The notes under the pieces are model-generated. The model made no database searches, was not told where the DNA came from, and saw only the letters and a program-made list of their open reading frames with translations. Shown here one piece after another: positions 21,080 through 29,392 of a stretch of 64,000 nucleotides of DNA. The DNA comes from Nocardiopsis sp. TSRI0078 (GTDB lineage Bacteria > Actinomycetota > Actinomycetes > Streptosporangiales > Streptosporangiaceae), in NCBI RefSeq assembly GCF_001905145.1, contig NZ_LWLB01000004.1:62001-126000 (forward strand). The letters run 5' to 3'. The stretch's first letter is position 1. Each line of letters opens with the position of its first letter. A program made the position numbers and the translations under genes.

Positions 21080-22659
21080 CTGGTGAAGACTCCCATCTGG
21101 GTCGGAGCGCCGGTCCCGGGGTGTTCGGGCCCGACCGGCAGGTGGCGGACGCGGTAGCCGTACCTCTCGGCGGCCCGGTCCGCCCACAGGGCGAACTCGG
21201 CACGGGTCCACTCGAAGCGGTGGTCGCTGTGCCGGAGGGAGCCGTCGGACAGCCCCTCGTAGTGGGTGTTGTACTCGGCGTTGGGCGTGGTCACCACGAC
21301 GACGCGGGGCCGGGCCGCACCGAACACGCTCTCCTCCATCGCGGGCAGCCTCGACGGATCGAGGTGCTCGACCACCTCCATCAGGACGGCGGCGTCGTAG
21401 CCCTCGAACCTCCTGTCCCGGTAGACCACCGAGCCCACGAGCAGTTCCGGCCTCGCGGCGACGCCTCCCCCGCGCTCCCCGCGGGTGTGGGTGAACAGGG
21501 GCCGGTGGCGTTCGCGCCCGCCCGGGTCGCAGCCCCGGCACACCCTGCGGTGGGCGCGCTCCAGGCTGACGGCGCTGACGTCCACCCCGGTGATCCGCTC
21601 CAGGGAGGGTTCGGTGACCAGCCGCTCCAGCAGCCGCCCCGAGCCGCAGCCCAGGTCGATGACGCTGGTGGCGCTCTCGGAGCGCAGCACCGCCATGACC
21701 GCTCCGGCCCGCTGTTCGGCCAGGCTGGGCCCGCGCTCCTCGCGCGGCGGCGCCGCGGAGGCCTCCTCGACCCCCGGGTCGTCCCCGTCCTCTCCCTCGG
21801 CCACGCCCTCGGCCTCGGCGAGTCGCGCCAGCGCGGTCCGCACGTAGCCGTCGCGCCGGTTGAGGTAGCGGCGGGTGATCCAGGCGCGCTCGGGGTGCCC
21901 GGCGAGCCAGCCCGCCCCGGCGCCGGGCCCGGCGTCCTCCTCCCCGCCGTCCCGGTCGGCCTCCGCGGCCTCCGCAGCCTCTGAGGTCTCGGCTGATCCG
22001 TCGCCCCCGGCCGCTCCCGCTGCGAGCCCGCCGGCGCGCAGGAGCTTGTCGACCTCGCTGCGGTCCACCCAGTAGTGCTTGCCGCCGTCCATGGCGGGCA
22101 GCAGCACGTACAGGTGGCTGAGCGCCTCGGACAGGCGCAGGGTTCCGGTGAGGGTGAGCGACAGGTAGTGCGAGTCGCCCCATCCCGGCAGTCCGGGGTC
22201 GAGTGGGACCGGTTCGGCCTCCACCGTCCAGCCCAGGGGCTCGAAGAGGGCGCGGACGCGGTCGGCCCCGGCCCGGCAGGGCACCGCGGGCATGCGCAGC
22301 TCCAGCGGTATCGGCGTGCGCGCCAGTTCGGGGCGCTGCCCGCACCTGCCCCTGAGCGCGGACCGCAGCACCCTGCCCAGCGCCACCGCGAACAGCGACG
22401 AGGTCGCGTAGGGACGGTCGTTGACGTACTGGGAGAGCGCGAAGTCGGGGGTGCTCACCGACGTGCGCGTACGCAGCAGCGCCTGCGCGTCGACGTCCAG
22501 CAGCAGCGCCGCCGTGCAGCGCTCCTCGGTGGCCTCGGGGTAGAAGACGTGCGCGGTCCCGAAGGACTGCTCGAAGCTCTGCGCCCTGTCGGGATGCTTG
22601 TGCAGCAGGAAACCGAGGTCCGTCGCGGGGCTCGCCGTGGTCGTGATCGTCAGTAGCAC
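21076..22659 (-). CDS. 3'-terminal RNA ribose 2'-O-methyltransferase Hen1
   Basis: Hen1 methylates the 2'-OH at the 3' end of a cleaved RNA before ligation. The 527-residue protein starts at GTG 22659 with the canonical bacterial Hen1 N-terminus (M)LLTITTTASPATDLG. It has the N-terminal domain that activates the Pnkp ligase and a C-terminal SAM-dependent methyltransferase domain (IDLGCGSG, ~334-341). The metal site is present: EVVEH (Glu428, Glu431, His432) and a downstream His near 480 in RHSDH. Two acidic, Ala/Glu-rich stretches (~213-255 and ~281-313) lengthen the linker beyond the usual. It is the first gene of the RNA repair operon. Confidence 0.96.
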   Translation of the reverse strand: MLLTITTTASPATDLGFLLHKHPDRAQSFEQSFGTAHVFYPEATEERCTAALLLDVDAQALLRTRTSVSTPDFALSQYVNDRPYATSSLFAVALGRVLRSALRGRCGQRPELARTPIPLELRMPAVPCRAGADRVRALFEPLGWTVEAEPVPLDPGLPGWGDSHYLSLTLTGTLRLSEALSHLYVLLPAMDGGKHYWVDRSEVDKLLRAGGLAAGAAGGDGSAETSEAAEAAEADRDGGEEDAGPGAGAGWLAGHPERAWITRRYLNRRDGYVRTALARLAEAEGVAEGEDGDDPGVEEASAAPPREERGPSLAEQRAGAVMAVLRSESATSVIDLGCGSGRLLERLVTEPSLERITGVDVSAVSLERAHRRVCRGCDPGGRERHRPLFTHTRGERGGGVAARPELLVGSVVYRDRRFEGYDAAVLMEVVEHLDPSRLPAMEESVFGAARPRVVVVTTPNAEYNTHYEGLSDGSLRHSDHRFEWTRAEFALWADRAAERYGYRVRHLPVGPEHPGTGAPTQMGVFTR

Positions 22660-22716
22660 CCGTGCATTGTGTCCGAGCACCGCCCGTATGGCGAGGGTTT
22701 TTCAGGTCCCCGCGGG

Positions 22717-23187
22717 TCAGCGCTCCCGCAGCGCGCGGGCGTGGTGACGGGTGGTGAGCACGGCCGAGGCGGCCAGCGCGACCGCGAGGGCCACCGCTTC
22801 GGCGGCCGCCAGGCTCCACACGGATCCGAGGACCGGAGCCAGGAGCGAGCCGACCCGGGTGCCGTCCAGGGCCGATGCCCACAGCCCCCATGCCCCCACG
22901 GCCAGGGGCAGGTACAGGAGCGCCCCGAGCAGTGTCGTGAGCGCCGGATGGGGCAGCCGGACCGTCCGGACCAGCGGCCAGGCCAGGACGGGGGCCAGGG
23001 GGACGGGCAGGAGGATGAGCGCGAGGCCCGCGCCGATGTTGGCGTCGGGGGTGTCGTGGACCGAGTCCAGGTACTGGCTGACCGCCCATCCGACGAGGTG
23101 GGACAGGGCCGTCGCGGCGAGGGCGGCGGCCGCGGCGAGCAGGATCGCGCGCGGTACGGGGACGGGGGCGTGGGGGCGGTGGGTCAT
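22717..23187 (-). CDS. hypothetical membrane protein, 156 aa
   Basis: The protein begins MTHRPHAPVPVPRAIL and has four predicted membrane helices (about 15-37, 50-72, 82-105 and 115-140), with a basic tail HHARALRER. There are no catalytic motifs. It lies just upstream of hen1 on the same strand (57-nt gap), so it may share a transcript with the RNA repair genes, but the family gives no functional hint. ATG at 23187 is chosen; GTG 23193 is possible. Confidence 0.7.
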   Translation of the reverse strand: MTHRPHAPVPVPRAILLAAAAALAATALSHLVGWAVSQYLDSVHDTPDANIGAGLALILLPVPLAPVLAWPLVRTVRLPHPALTTLLGALLYLPLAVGAWGLWASALDGTRVGSLLAPVLGSVWSLAAAEAVALAVALAASAVLTTRHHARALRER

Positions 23188-23234
23188 GTACACAGAGTGC
23201 CCCGTGCCCCGCCCCGGCGCCTGAGTAGCGGTAC

Positions 23235-24266
23235 TCAGGCCCCGGCGGCCCGGCGCGGGTCCACCCCCAGTTCGGCCATGGCGCGGCCCGCCCCGGTGGA
23301 GGCGCGGCCGAAGAGCGACCACGGCAGGTCGCAGCGCAGGGCGCCCGCGGCGGCCAGGTGCCAGCGCGCCGCCTCGGTCATCCCGGCCTGGTGGAACGCC
23401 CATCCGAACAGGTGGTGCGCCTGCGCGTCCCGAAGGTGCGGGACCGCCCGGACGGCCCAGTCGCGGGCAAGGGAGAACAGCTCCTGGGCGGCCTCGCCGT
23501 ACAGGCGCCCCATGGCCCTGTCCACGACGAAGTCCATGTTGCCCTCCCTCCTCAACCGCTCGCGTTCGCGGCACAGGTGTTCGGCGTGCGCCAGCGCGAG
23601 CACGGCGGGCAGCGGGCTGCCTGGGGGCGCGGTGTCGGCGACGGCCCCCGCGAAGGCGAACACCTCCTCGGCGGCGCCGGGCGCGGCGGGCTCACCGGGG
23701 GGAGGCTGGAGGGCCCGGACGCGGGTCATGTGGGCGGGGAACAGGTGGGGCGCACGGGCGGTGGCCTCGCGCCAGATCCGGTCCCTGTCCTCCCGGTCGG
23801 CGGACAGGCGCGTCGCCGCGGTCTGGAGCCCCTCCCAGGGCGCCGCGTCGTCGGGCCGCAGCTCCGCGGCGGCCTCCAGCGCGTCCCTGGCCTCGTGCAG
23901 GGCGGCGGAGGCGGCCTTGCGTTCGGCGGTGGAACCCGCCGCGGCCCCGCCCGGGGCCCGTGCCAGCAGCGCGTAGCCCAGCCACAGCACGGCGTCGTCC
24001 CGGCCGGCGCCGTCCCCGACGAGCGCGGCGACGTCCCCGGGGCGGTCCGCGGCGGCCCGGCCCAGCTCCACGGCCCGCAGCACGCGGAGTTCGGGGTCCT
24101 CCCTGCTCTCCGCCAGCAGCGGCAGGCCGGCCTCGGCGTCGCCCTCGCGCACCGCCTCGCACGCGGTCCGCAGCACGGGATCGACGCCGAAGGCCTCCGG
24201 TACCAGAAGCGCCCCGATGTCGGCGCCGCGCGACGCCCTGCCTGGTCTGGTTCCGAATCGCCACAT
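23235..24266 (-). CDS. hypothetical protein with TPR-like helical repeats
   Basis: This 343-residue soluble protein is rich in Ala, Arg, Glu and Leu. It looks like an all-helical repeat fold, with pieces such as LWLGYALLARAPGG and HHLFGWAFHQAGMTEAARWH resembling TPR helices. There is no signal peptide and no catalytic motif. Similar proteins of unknown role are common in actinomycetes. The start ATG at 24266 (MWRFGTRPGR) is the only good candidate. The stop of the TRAP permease gene lies 28 nt upstream on the same strand. Confidence 0.75.
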   Translation of the reverse strand: MWRFGTRPGRASRGADIGALLVPEAFGVDPVLRTACEAVREGDAEAGLPLLAESREDPELRVLRAVELGRAAADRPGDVAALVGDGAGRDDAVLWLGYALLARAPGGAAAGSTAERKAASAALHEARDALEAAAELRPDDAAPWEGLQTAATRLSADREDRDRIWREATARAPHLFPAHMTRVRALQPPPGEPAAPGAAEEVFAFAGAVADTAPPGSPLPAVLALAHAEHLCRERERLRREGNMDFVVDRAMGRLYGEAAQELFSLARDWAVRAVPHLRDAQAHHLFGWAFHQAGMTEAARWHLAAAGALRCDLPWSLFGRASTGAGRAMAELGVDPRRAAGA

Positions 24267-24294
24267 GTCAGCAGAGGGTAGCCGCCCCTCCCGT

Positions 24295-26475
24295 CTACCT
24301 TCCCGCGGCCGCCCCGTCCCTGTTCCCGGCCTCGGGGGCGGGCTCCGCCGTGTCCGCCGTGTCCGCCCGCCTCCGGGCGAGCCGGTGGCCGACCACCTGG
24401 AGGGCGATGAGCACCGCGCCCAGCACCGATCCGGCCAGGGTGAACCAGCCCGGGTCGACGGAGGCCGACAGCGCCCACCGGAACAGGCTGCTCCACTCGG
24501 GGGCGACCATGACCAGCGCGGCGGCCAGGCCGAGGGCGAGCCTCTCCCCCGGCACGGTGCGTCGCAGGAAGTGGCCCTCGATCGCGATCGCCGCCGACGC
24601 GAGCGCGACGCAGCCGCCGACCACCGCCGCGGCCAGGGCCGTCACCGGTCCGCCGACGGCCATCAGCGCCGTGTAGGCCATCAGCATGGGGATGAGGTAC
24701 AGGCCCTTGGCGAACTTCCACGCGGACAGGCCCGCGCGCATCGGCCTGGCGTTGGCGATGCCGGCGGCGGCGAACGCGGCGAAGGCCACCGGAGGCGTCA
24801 CGTTGGAGTCCTGGCTGTACCAGTACACGATCATGTGCGCGACGATCACGGCCAGCCCCAGCTCCTCCAGGGCCGGGACCGCCAGGACCGCGAGGACGAC
24901 GTAGGCGGCGGTGACCGGCAGGCCGATACCCATGACGAGCGACGTGAGCGCGACCATGAGCAGGGTCAGCAGCAGGCTGCCCGCGAACGCGGTGACCAGG
25001 ACGTCGGACAGCACCAGGCCCAGTCCGGTCAGGCCGACCATGCCGACGATGACGCCCGCCACGGCGCAGGCCACCGACACCGGCATGGTGTTGCGCGCGG
25101 CCAGCACGAACACCTCCAGGAAGTCCCGGGGCGACAGCCGGCTCCCGGCGCGCAGCATCGCCACGAGCAGCAGGGCTCCGCACGCGTACAGGCCCGCCTG
25201 GGTGGGCGGCACGTAGTTGAGCAGCAGCACGATGAGCAGCACCAGCGGGGCGAGGAAGTGCCAGCCCGCGCCCATGACCGCGCGCAGGGTGGGCAGCTCG
25301 GAGTCCTTCGCGAGTCCGACGGCGTGCTTGCGCGCCAGGATGTCCACGAACAGGAACATCACGCCGAAGTACATGAGCGCCGGGATGACGGCGACCTTGA
25401 CGATGTCGGCGTAGGGGATGCCGGTGCGCTCGGCCATGATGAAGGCGCCCGCGCCCATGATGGGCGGCAGGATCTGGCCACCGGTGGAGGCCGCCGCCTC
25501 CACGCCCGCCGCGTCGTGCCTCCTGTAGCCGACCTTGCGCATCAGCGGGATGGTGAACGGCCCGGTGCTGACCACGTTGGCGATGGCGCTGCCGGACACC
25601 GAGCCCATCAGGGCGCTGCCCAGCACCGCGCCCTTGGCGGGGCCGCCGACCATGCGCCCGGTGAGCACGTAGGCCAGGCCGACGAAGAAGTTGCCGCCCC
25701 CGGTCTTGGACAGCAGCGCGCCGAACAGGATGAACACGAACACGAAGGTGACGACCACGCCGAGGGTGAGGCCGTAGATGCCGTCGCCCAGGTAGCTGTG
25801 CGTGGCGATGCGCTGGATCGTGGCGCCGGAGTGCCCGAACCGGCCGGGGATGAGGGGGCCGATCCACGCGTAGAGGACGAACCCGGCCACCATCACGACC
25901 ATGACCGTGCCGACCGCCCGGCGGGTCGCCTCCAGCAGGAGGACCATCGCGGTCAGGCCCATGATCCAGTCGGTGTCGGTGTAGGCGCCCGCCCGGGAGG
26001 CCAGTTCGGCCTGGAAGAGCATCGGGTAGAGGCTGACCGCCACGGTGGCGGCGATCAGCACCAGGTCGAACACCAGCGCGGGGACCGAGCGCCCGGCCCG
26101 GCCGGGCAGGACCGGCTTGGCCAGGAACACCAGCACCATGACGAACATCAGGTGGATGAGCCGCTGCTGGCGGGCGTCGAACCCCGCCCGGAGAGCGATG
26201 TAGAGCTGGAAGAGGGTCAGGGCCGCGGCCAGGACCAGGACCGCGGCGCCGACGGCGGAGGCCGTGCGGCCCTCGCCCCAGCGTTCGGCGGCGAGCCGCC
26301 TCCACACGGGGTCGGCGGATCCGCCGTCCTCCTCCGCGTCGGGGAGGGCGGCGGCGTCCGTGCTCGCGGAGGCGTCCGTGGCGGTGCTCCCGGGGGTGCC
26401 TCCGGCTCCGGCGGTCTCGTCGTGCTCGTCCGGCCCGGGGGTCTCACCCCGCGTCCGGGACTGGTTCTCGGCCAT
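24295..26475 (-). CDS. TRAP transporter permease, fused small and large subunits (TAXI type)
   Basis: This 726-residue integral membrane protein combines the DctQ-like and DctM-like permease parts in one chain. About 16-18 helices follow a cytoplasmic, acidic N-terminal tail of ~65 residues. Typical DctM segments are GSVSGSAIANVVSTGPFTIP and ASTGGQILPPIMGAGAFIMA. Fused permeases of this form work with TAXI-family receptors to import organic acids such as dicarboxylates or glutamate with sodium. It lies 54 nt after a DUF1850 gene and a TAXI receptor gene on the same strand, forming one transport operon. Confidence 0.94.
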   Translation of the reverse strand: MAENQSRTRGETPGPDEHDETAGAGGTPGSTATDASASTDAAALPDAEEDGGSADPVWRRLAAERWGEGRTASAVGAAVLVLAAALTLFQLYIALRAGFDARQQRLIHLMFVMVLVFLAKPVLPGRAGRSVPALVFDLVLIAATVAVSLYPMLFQAELASRAGAYTDTDWIMGLTAMVLLLEATRRAVGTVMVVMVAGFVLYAWIGPLIPGRFGHSGATIQRIATHSYLGDGIYGLTLGVVVTFVFVFILFGALLSKTGGGNFFVGLAYVLTGRMVGGPAKGAVLGSALMGSVSGSAIANVVSTGPFTIPLMRKVGYRRHDAAGVEAAASTGGQILPPIMGAGAFIMAERTGIPYADIVKVAVIPALMYFGVMFLFVDILARKHAVGLAKDSELPTLRAVMGAGWHFLAPLVLLIVLLLNYVPPTQAGLYACGALLLVAMLRAGSRLSPRDFLEVFVLAARNTMPVSVACAVAGVIVGMVGLTGLGLVLSDVLVTAFAGSLLLTLLMVALTSLVMGIGLPVTAAYVVLAVLAVPALEELGLAVIVAHMIVYWYSQDSNVTPPVAFAAFAAAGIANARPMRAGLSAWKFAKGLYLIPMLMAYTALMAVGGPVTALAAAVVGGCVALASAAIAIEGHFLRRTVPGERLALGLAAALVMVAPEWSSLFRWALSASVDPGWFTLAGSVLGAVLIALQVVGHRLARRRADTADTAEPAPEAGNRDGAAAGR

Positions 26476-26529
26476 GCTTCCTCCTCGGTCGGTCTCGGCG
26501 TCGGCGGGGTCCGGGGGGCGGCCCCGGGG

Positions 26530-27099
26530 TCAGCACTCCGGTTCGGGGGCACCGCCCAGCAGCAGGTGGAGGGCGGGCACCCGGGCCGGCTCGACGGCCA
26601 CCGGGCGGGCGACCAGGCACGGGGACAGCCGCACCTCGTCGTCGGGGGTCCGGATCCGGTGGTCGACGGCGGGGGAGCCGACCCTGATGACCAGTTCCGT
26701 GCCGATGTCGCGGCCGATCCCCTCGACGACCCACCACTCGCCGTCGGCGCGGCCGGTCCCCTCGCCGGGAATGTGGCCCATACCGGCGCCGAACTGGCGG
26801 AGCCGGGTGGCCTCGACGACCAGGTGCCCGTCGCGGACCTCGATCTCCTCCTCGATCGGCAGGCCGTCGATGGAGTGGACGTAGGCGATGGTGAACCGCT
26901 CGCCCTCGGCCAGGGGCAGGTAGCCGATCGTGTCCCCCTCGTCGCTCAGCCTGAGGGCGGGCCGGACCGGTAGCAGCAGGGCGGTCAGGACCACGGCCAG
27001 GACCGCGCCGCACAGGACCGGCGCCGCGGCCGGCGGGCGCCGGGCGGTGTCCCCCGCGCCCGCCGACCGCCGGGTCTGCGCCTTGGAGAGTGCGTCCAC
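26530..27099 (-). CDS. DUF1850-family protein of TAXI-TRAP operon
   Basis: This 189-residue protein has an N-terminal membrane anchor (residues ~25-46) and an exported domain starting LSDEGDTIGYLPLAEGERF. The motif FTIAYVHSIDGLPIEEE is the signature of DUF1850 proteins, which are found almost only beside TAXI-TRAP permeases. The role is not known; an accessory role in receptor docking or regulation is possible. It sits between the receptor and permease genes, 8 nt after the receptor stop. Confidence 0.85.
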   Translation of the reverse strand: MDALSKAQTRRSAGAGDTARRPPAAAPVLCGAVLAVVLTALLLPVRPALRLSDEGDTIGYLPLAEGERFTIAYVHSIDGLPIEEEIEVRDGHLVVEATRLRQFGAGMGHIPGEGTGRADGEWWVVEGIGRDIGTELVIRVGSPAVDHRIRTPDDEVRLSPCLVARPVAVEPARVPALHLLLGGAPEPEC

Positions 27100-27107
27100 C
27101 GGGCGCC

Positions 27108-28136
27108 CTAGGGACGCAGGTCCTCGGGGATCTCGACTCCCTGCTCCTCGTAGAAGCGGAGGGCGCCGGGATGCACCGGGACGGGGCTGTTGACGATGGT
27201 CTCGGGGACCAGGTAATCCTCGCCCGGGGCGTACACGTCGAGGATCTGGTCGATGTTCTCGAACATGGCCGAGGTGATGTCGTAGGCCTGGTCCTCGTTG
27301 AAGTCACCGGTCACGACCAGGGCGTTCCACACCGCGATGGTGGGCACGTCCTCGTCCACCCCCGGGTAGGTCCCGGCCTCGACGACGTGCTCGGTGTAGC
27401 CGCCGTAGCCGTTGACGACGGCGGAGCGCTCGTCGTCGCACATCGGGATGAGGTGGACGTCGTCGGTGGTGCCGAGCTCGGTGATGCCGGCGTGGCCCTC
27501 GCCGACCACCCAGGAGCCCGCGTCCAACTGGCCGTTCTGGAGCGCGCTGGCGGTCTCGGCGTAACCGAGTTGGTCCATCTCGATGTCGGTCTCGGCGATC
27601 TCCAGGGACTGGAAGACCTGCCGGGTCGTGGCCTCGTTGCCGCTGCCGATGTCACCGATGGAGTAGCGGTGGCCGACCACGTCGGAGAAGCACTCGAAGC
27701 CCTCCTCCTCGGCGATGGAGTCCAGGGTCACCGCGTGGAAGACGTTGGGGTAGAGCACGGCCAGCGTGTAGGTCTGGACGGGGGCGCCCTCGAAGTCGGC
27801 CATGCCGGTGGCCGCCTGGTCGGCGGCGTCGCCCTGGACGATGGCCAGGTGGCCGCTGCCGGAGTCGAGCAGGCGGAGGTTCTCCACGGAGGCGCCGGTG
27901 GACTCGACCGAGGCGGCCTGGCCCTCCAGGTTGTCGCCGATGATGCCGCCCAGCGCGCCGCCGATCGGGTAGTACACGCCCGCGGTGCCGCCGGTGACGA
28001 TGCTGAGCTGGTTCTGGACGGGGCCGCCACCGAGCCCGGCCTCCTCGCCGCCGCCGGACTCCGCCGGCTGGGCGCAGCTGGTGAGCAGGACCGTGCTGAG
28101 GGGGATGGCGGCCAGGGACAGCGTCGGGCGTCGCAT
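27108..28136 (-). CDS. TAXI-family TRAP solute-binding lipoprotein
   Basis: This 342-residue substrate receptor has a lipoprotein signal, MRRPTLSLAAIPLSTVLLTS with Cys following in LTSCAQP (lipobox LLTSC). The TAXI core contains LSIVTGGTAGVYYPIGGALG and STGASVENLRLL. Ligand-facing segments include IGSGNEATTRQVF. It delivers the substrate to the fused permease encoded downstream. It is the first gene of the operon, and its 190-nt upstream region is shared with a divergent second receptor gene. Confidence 0.94.
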   Translation of the reverse strand: MRRPTLSLAAIPLSTVLLTSCAQPAESGGGEEAGLGGGPVQNQLSIVTGGTAGVYYPIGGALGGIIGDNLEGQAASVESTGASVENLRLLDSGSGHLAIVQGDAADQAATGMADFEGAPVQTYTLAVLYPNVFHAVTLDSIAEEEGFECFSDVVGHRYSIGDIGSGNEATTRQVFQSLEIAETDIEMDQLGYAETASALQNGQLDAGSWVVGEGHAGITELGTTDDVHLIPMCDDERSAVVNGYGGYTEHVVEAGTYPGVDEDVPTIAVWNALVVTGDFNEDQAYDITSAMFENIDQILDVYAPGEDYLVPETIVNSPVPVHPGALRFYEEQGVEIPEDLRP

Positions 28137-28326
28137 GGTCGGGTGTCCTCTCGGGGGGCTTCGGGGGTCGGTCCGGAAGCGGGGAGCGCGCGACGCCCCG
28201 TCCGGCGGCATGTGGCCCACGCCACTTCGCTGCCAGAAACGTAGTGGCCGCCCCCGCGGAACCCGTAGCCTTCCGCGCCGGATTTGAGCCTCCCCTGAGG
28301 TTGGGCCCCCTTGCTATGGTTCGACC

Positions 28327-29343
28327 ATGGTGCGGCCCCCCACCCGATGGCCGGGGACGGTCTCCGGAGCCCTCCTCGCGCTCCTGGCCACCGTCTCCCT
28401 GCTCACCTGGTCACAGCCACGTACCCCCGAGCCCCTCCGCCTGTCGGTGGGAACCGGAGGTACCGGCGGGGTGTACCACGTCTACGGCGCGGGCCTGGCC
28501 CAGGCCGCCACCGCCGACCCGGACACCGAGATCGTCGCGCTCACCACGGCCGCGAGCGTGGAGAACAACCGCCTGGTCGCGGCCGGGGCCGTGGACGCCG
28601 CATTCACCCTCGCCGACGTCGCCGCGCTCGCGGTCGCGGGCGAGCCCCCCTTCGGGGAGCCGCTGCCCGTCTCGGCGATCGCGCGCCTGTACGACAACCA
28701 CACCCACCTGGTGGTGCGCGCGGACTCCCCCTACGAGTCCGTCTCCGACCTGGCCGGGAGCACCGTGTCCGTGGGGGCGCGCGGGTCGGGCACCGAGATG
28801 ATGGCCGAGCGGCTCCTGGACCTGGTGGCCCTGGGGGAGGCCGCGCCCGGCGTCCGGACCGGGCAGCGGGACGTGACGCGGCTGCGGCTGCCCATCGACG
28901 CCTCGGCCCGCGCCCTGGAGGAGGGGCGCATCGACGCGTTCTTCTGGTCGGGGGGCCTGCCCACCCAGGCCGTCGCCGACCTGGCCGGGCGCACCCCCGT
29001 CCGGCTGGTGGACCTGGCCGAGCACGTCCCGGAGCTGATCGGCAGGCACGGCGAGTACTTCTCCGAGCTGCCCGTACCCGCGGGCACCTACCCCGGCGTG
29101 CCCGCCGTGCGCACCATCGGCGTGCCGAGCCTGCTGGTGGTCAACACCTCCATGCCCGACGACGTGGCCCGCGACCTGACCCGGCTGCTGTTCGACTCGC
29201 GCGCCGAACTCGCCGGATTCCACCCGGTGGCGCTGCACCTGCACCCCCGTTCGGCGATCGCGACCCTGCCCGTGCCGCTGCACCCGGGGGCGGCCGCCTA
29301 CTACCGCGAGGTCAAGTACGCGAACGGCGACCGGGGCGGCTGA
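28327..29343 (+). CDS. second TAXI-family solute-binding protein, non-lipoprotein
   Basis: This 338-residue TAXI protein has LSVGTGGTGGVYHVYGAGLA and TTAASVENNRLVAAGAVDAAF, clearly homologous to the receptor at 27108. Its N-terminus has one hydrophobic segment (~14-30) but no lipobox cysteine, so it is either secreted or held by an uncleaved anchor. It is transcribed away from the TRAP operon and towards the sensor kinase gene. It has no permease of its own here. It could be an alternative receptor for the same permease or a periplasmic sensor for the nearby kinase; the sequence does not decide. Confidence 0.9.
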   Translation: MVRPPTRWPGTVSGALLALLATVSLLTWSQPRTPEPLRLSVGTGGTGGVYHVYGAGLAQAATADPDTEIVALTTAASVENNRLVAAGAVDAAFTLADVAALAVAGEPPFGEPLPVSAIARLYDNHTHLVVRADSPYESVSDLAGSTVSVGARGSGTEMMAERLLDLVALGEAAPGVRTGQRDVTRLRLPIDASARALEEGRIDAFFWSGGLPTQAVADLAGRTPVRLVDLAEHVPELIGRHGEYFSELPVPAGTYPGVPAVRTIGVPSLLVVNTSMPDDVARDLTRLLFDSRAELAGFHPVALHLHPRSAIATLPVPLHPGAAAYYREVKYANGDRGG

Positions 29344-29349
29344 GGACGC

Positions 29350-29392
29350 GGGCCGCCGGGGCCGGACCGGACGGCGCCGGGCACGGCGGCCC
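29350..29392. terminator. hairpin between convergent genes
   Basis: Inverted arms GGGCCGCC (29350-29357) and GGCGGCCC (29385-29392), with further GC pairing in the loop, fill the 49-nt gap between the second TAXI gene and the convergent histidine kinase gene. Confidence 0.65.

Noticed and set aside
14727..21203. Very long minus-strand open frame (over 2000 codons)
   Set aside because: It is a GC-bias shadow frame: it overlaps the nuclease, EamA and Pnkp genes, which have clear domains in other frames, and its translation is Arg/Gly/Ala-rich without motifs.
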